A stretch of DNA of 47,763 bases from Lachnospiraceae bacterium (GTDB lineage Bacteria; Bacillota; Clostridia; Oscillospirales; CAG-272): NCBI GenBank assembly GCA_024404495.1, contig JAKSPT010000019.1, positions 1-47,763 on the forward strand, read 5' to 3'. The notes under the pieces are model-generated. The model worked only from the letters and a program-made list of their open reading frames with translations, was not told where the DNA came from and searched no databases. Positions 47,673 to 47,763 of the stretch are shown here, in pieces. Each line of letters opens with the position of its first letter. Within the stretch, counting starts at the first letter, position 1. The translations under genes were made by a program, and so were the position numbers.

Positions 47673-47763
47673 AAAAACGCAAAAAGCACAAATTTTCATT
47701 TGCTCGACAAACCGGGATTTGTTGAGCTAATTTCACATTTTCAAAACACTTATATATTTCGGA

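Noticed and set aside
1..47763. tRNA, rRNA or classic riboswitch.
   Set aside because: No T-loop-like GTTCRANYC with matching acceptor stem, rRNA core or familiar riboswitch motif was noticed on either strand by eye; a covariance-model scan would be the proper test.

Overview
The window looks like a chromosomal segment of a moderately GC-rich Clostridia-type Bacillota, probably an uncultured Oscillospirales/Christensenellales-like gut or rumen bacterium. This rests on strong AGGAGG-type ribosome sites, near-consensus sigma-A promoters with 17-bp spacers, BspA-type leucine-rich repeat surface proteins, and Glu-Thr-Glu-Pro linkers ending in a membrane anchor. Many glycosidases point to a host- or plant-glycan diet. 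I see no rRNA, tRNA, CRISPR array, phage gene or transposase. Family assignments are from motif reading only; no database search was possible.

Layout. 1-368: palindrome array and a consensus promoter. 369-2782: PlsC-like acyltransferase with a zinc ribbon, then an alpha/beta hydrolase. 2893-5177: an AT-richer pair (zinc-ribbon/PASTA-like membrane protein and a lipoprotein). 5336-7532: an XRE regulator convergent with a three-gene operon (54-aa His/Pro/Cys membrane peptide, VanZ-like protein, DUF4352-type protein); both promoters carry the same GTGTTATGC-N5-GCATAA palindrome. 7600-10026: metallophosphoesterase and a divergent DAACS-type transporter. 10231-15960: plus-strand operon of ADP-ribosylglycohydrolase, membrane protein, GH38 alpha-mannosidase and Gfo/Idh/MocA oxidoreductase. 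16594-26001: minus-strand genes for a UroD/MtaA-like methyltransferase, a membrane-anchored GH-A hydrolase, an (alpha/alpha)6 glycosidase, a second GH38 enzyme with a DnaJ-type zinc finger, and a small unknown protein. 26185-34121: two paralogous ECF sigma/anti-sigma pairs whose anti-sigma factors carry large extracellular sensor regions (one broken by a 1-nt indel in an A-run), plus a surface LRR protein. 34290-41284: two GH42-like TIM-barrel proteins (one fused to a formylglycine-generating-enzyme domain) and a wall protein with three copies of the domain also found in the broken anti-sigma factor. 41285-42278: a tandem 445-bp noncoding duplication. 42279-47320: DUF1622 protein, XRE-membrane protein, GH43-like hydrolase, EEP nuclease/phosphatase and RadC. 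47321-47763: a second palindrome array.

How it may fit together (inference): several glycosidases and an oxidoreductase would dismantle complex glycans, while surface LRR and beta-sandwich proteins bind the polymer. Two coupled sigma/anti-sigma pairs, both preceded by the same non-sigma-A promoter pattern with identical 22-nt spacing, could report substrate contact. No sugar ABC transporter lies in the window.

The intergenic DNA is rich in repeats: palindrome arrays at both ends, a ~320-bp dispersed element (two full copies, one partial), a MITE-like element with 33-bp perfect inverted ends, heptanucleotide CTTAAG-type tracts fused to the stop codons of five genes, and near-identical terminator hairpins reused at different operons.
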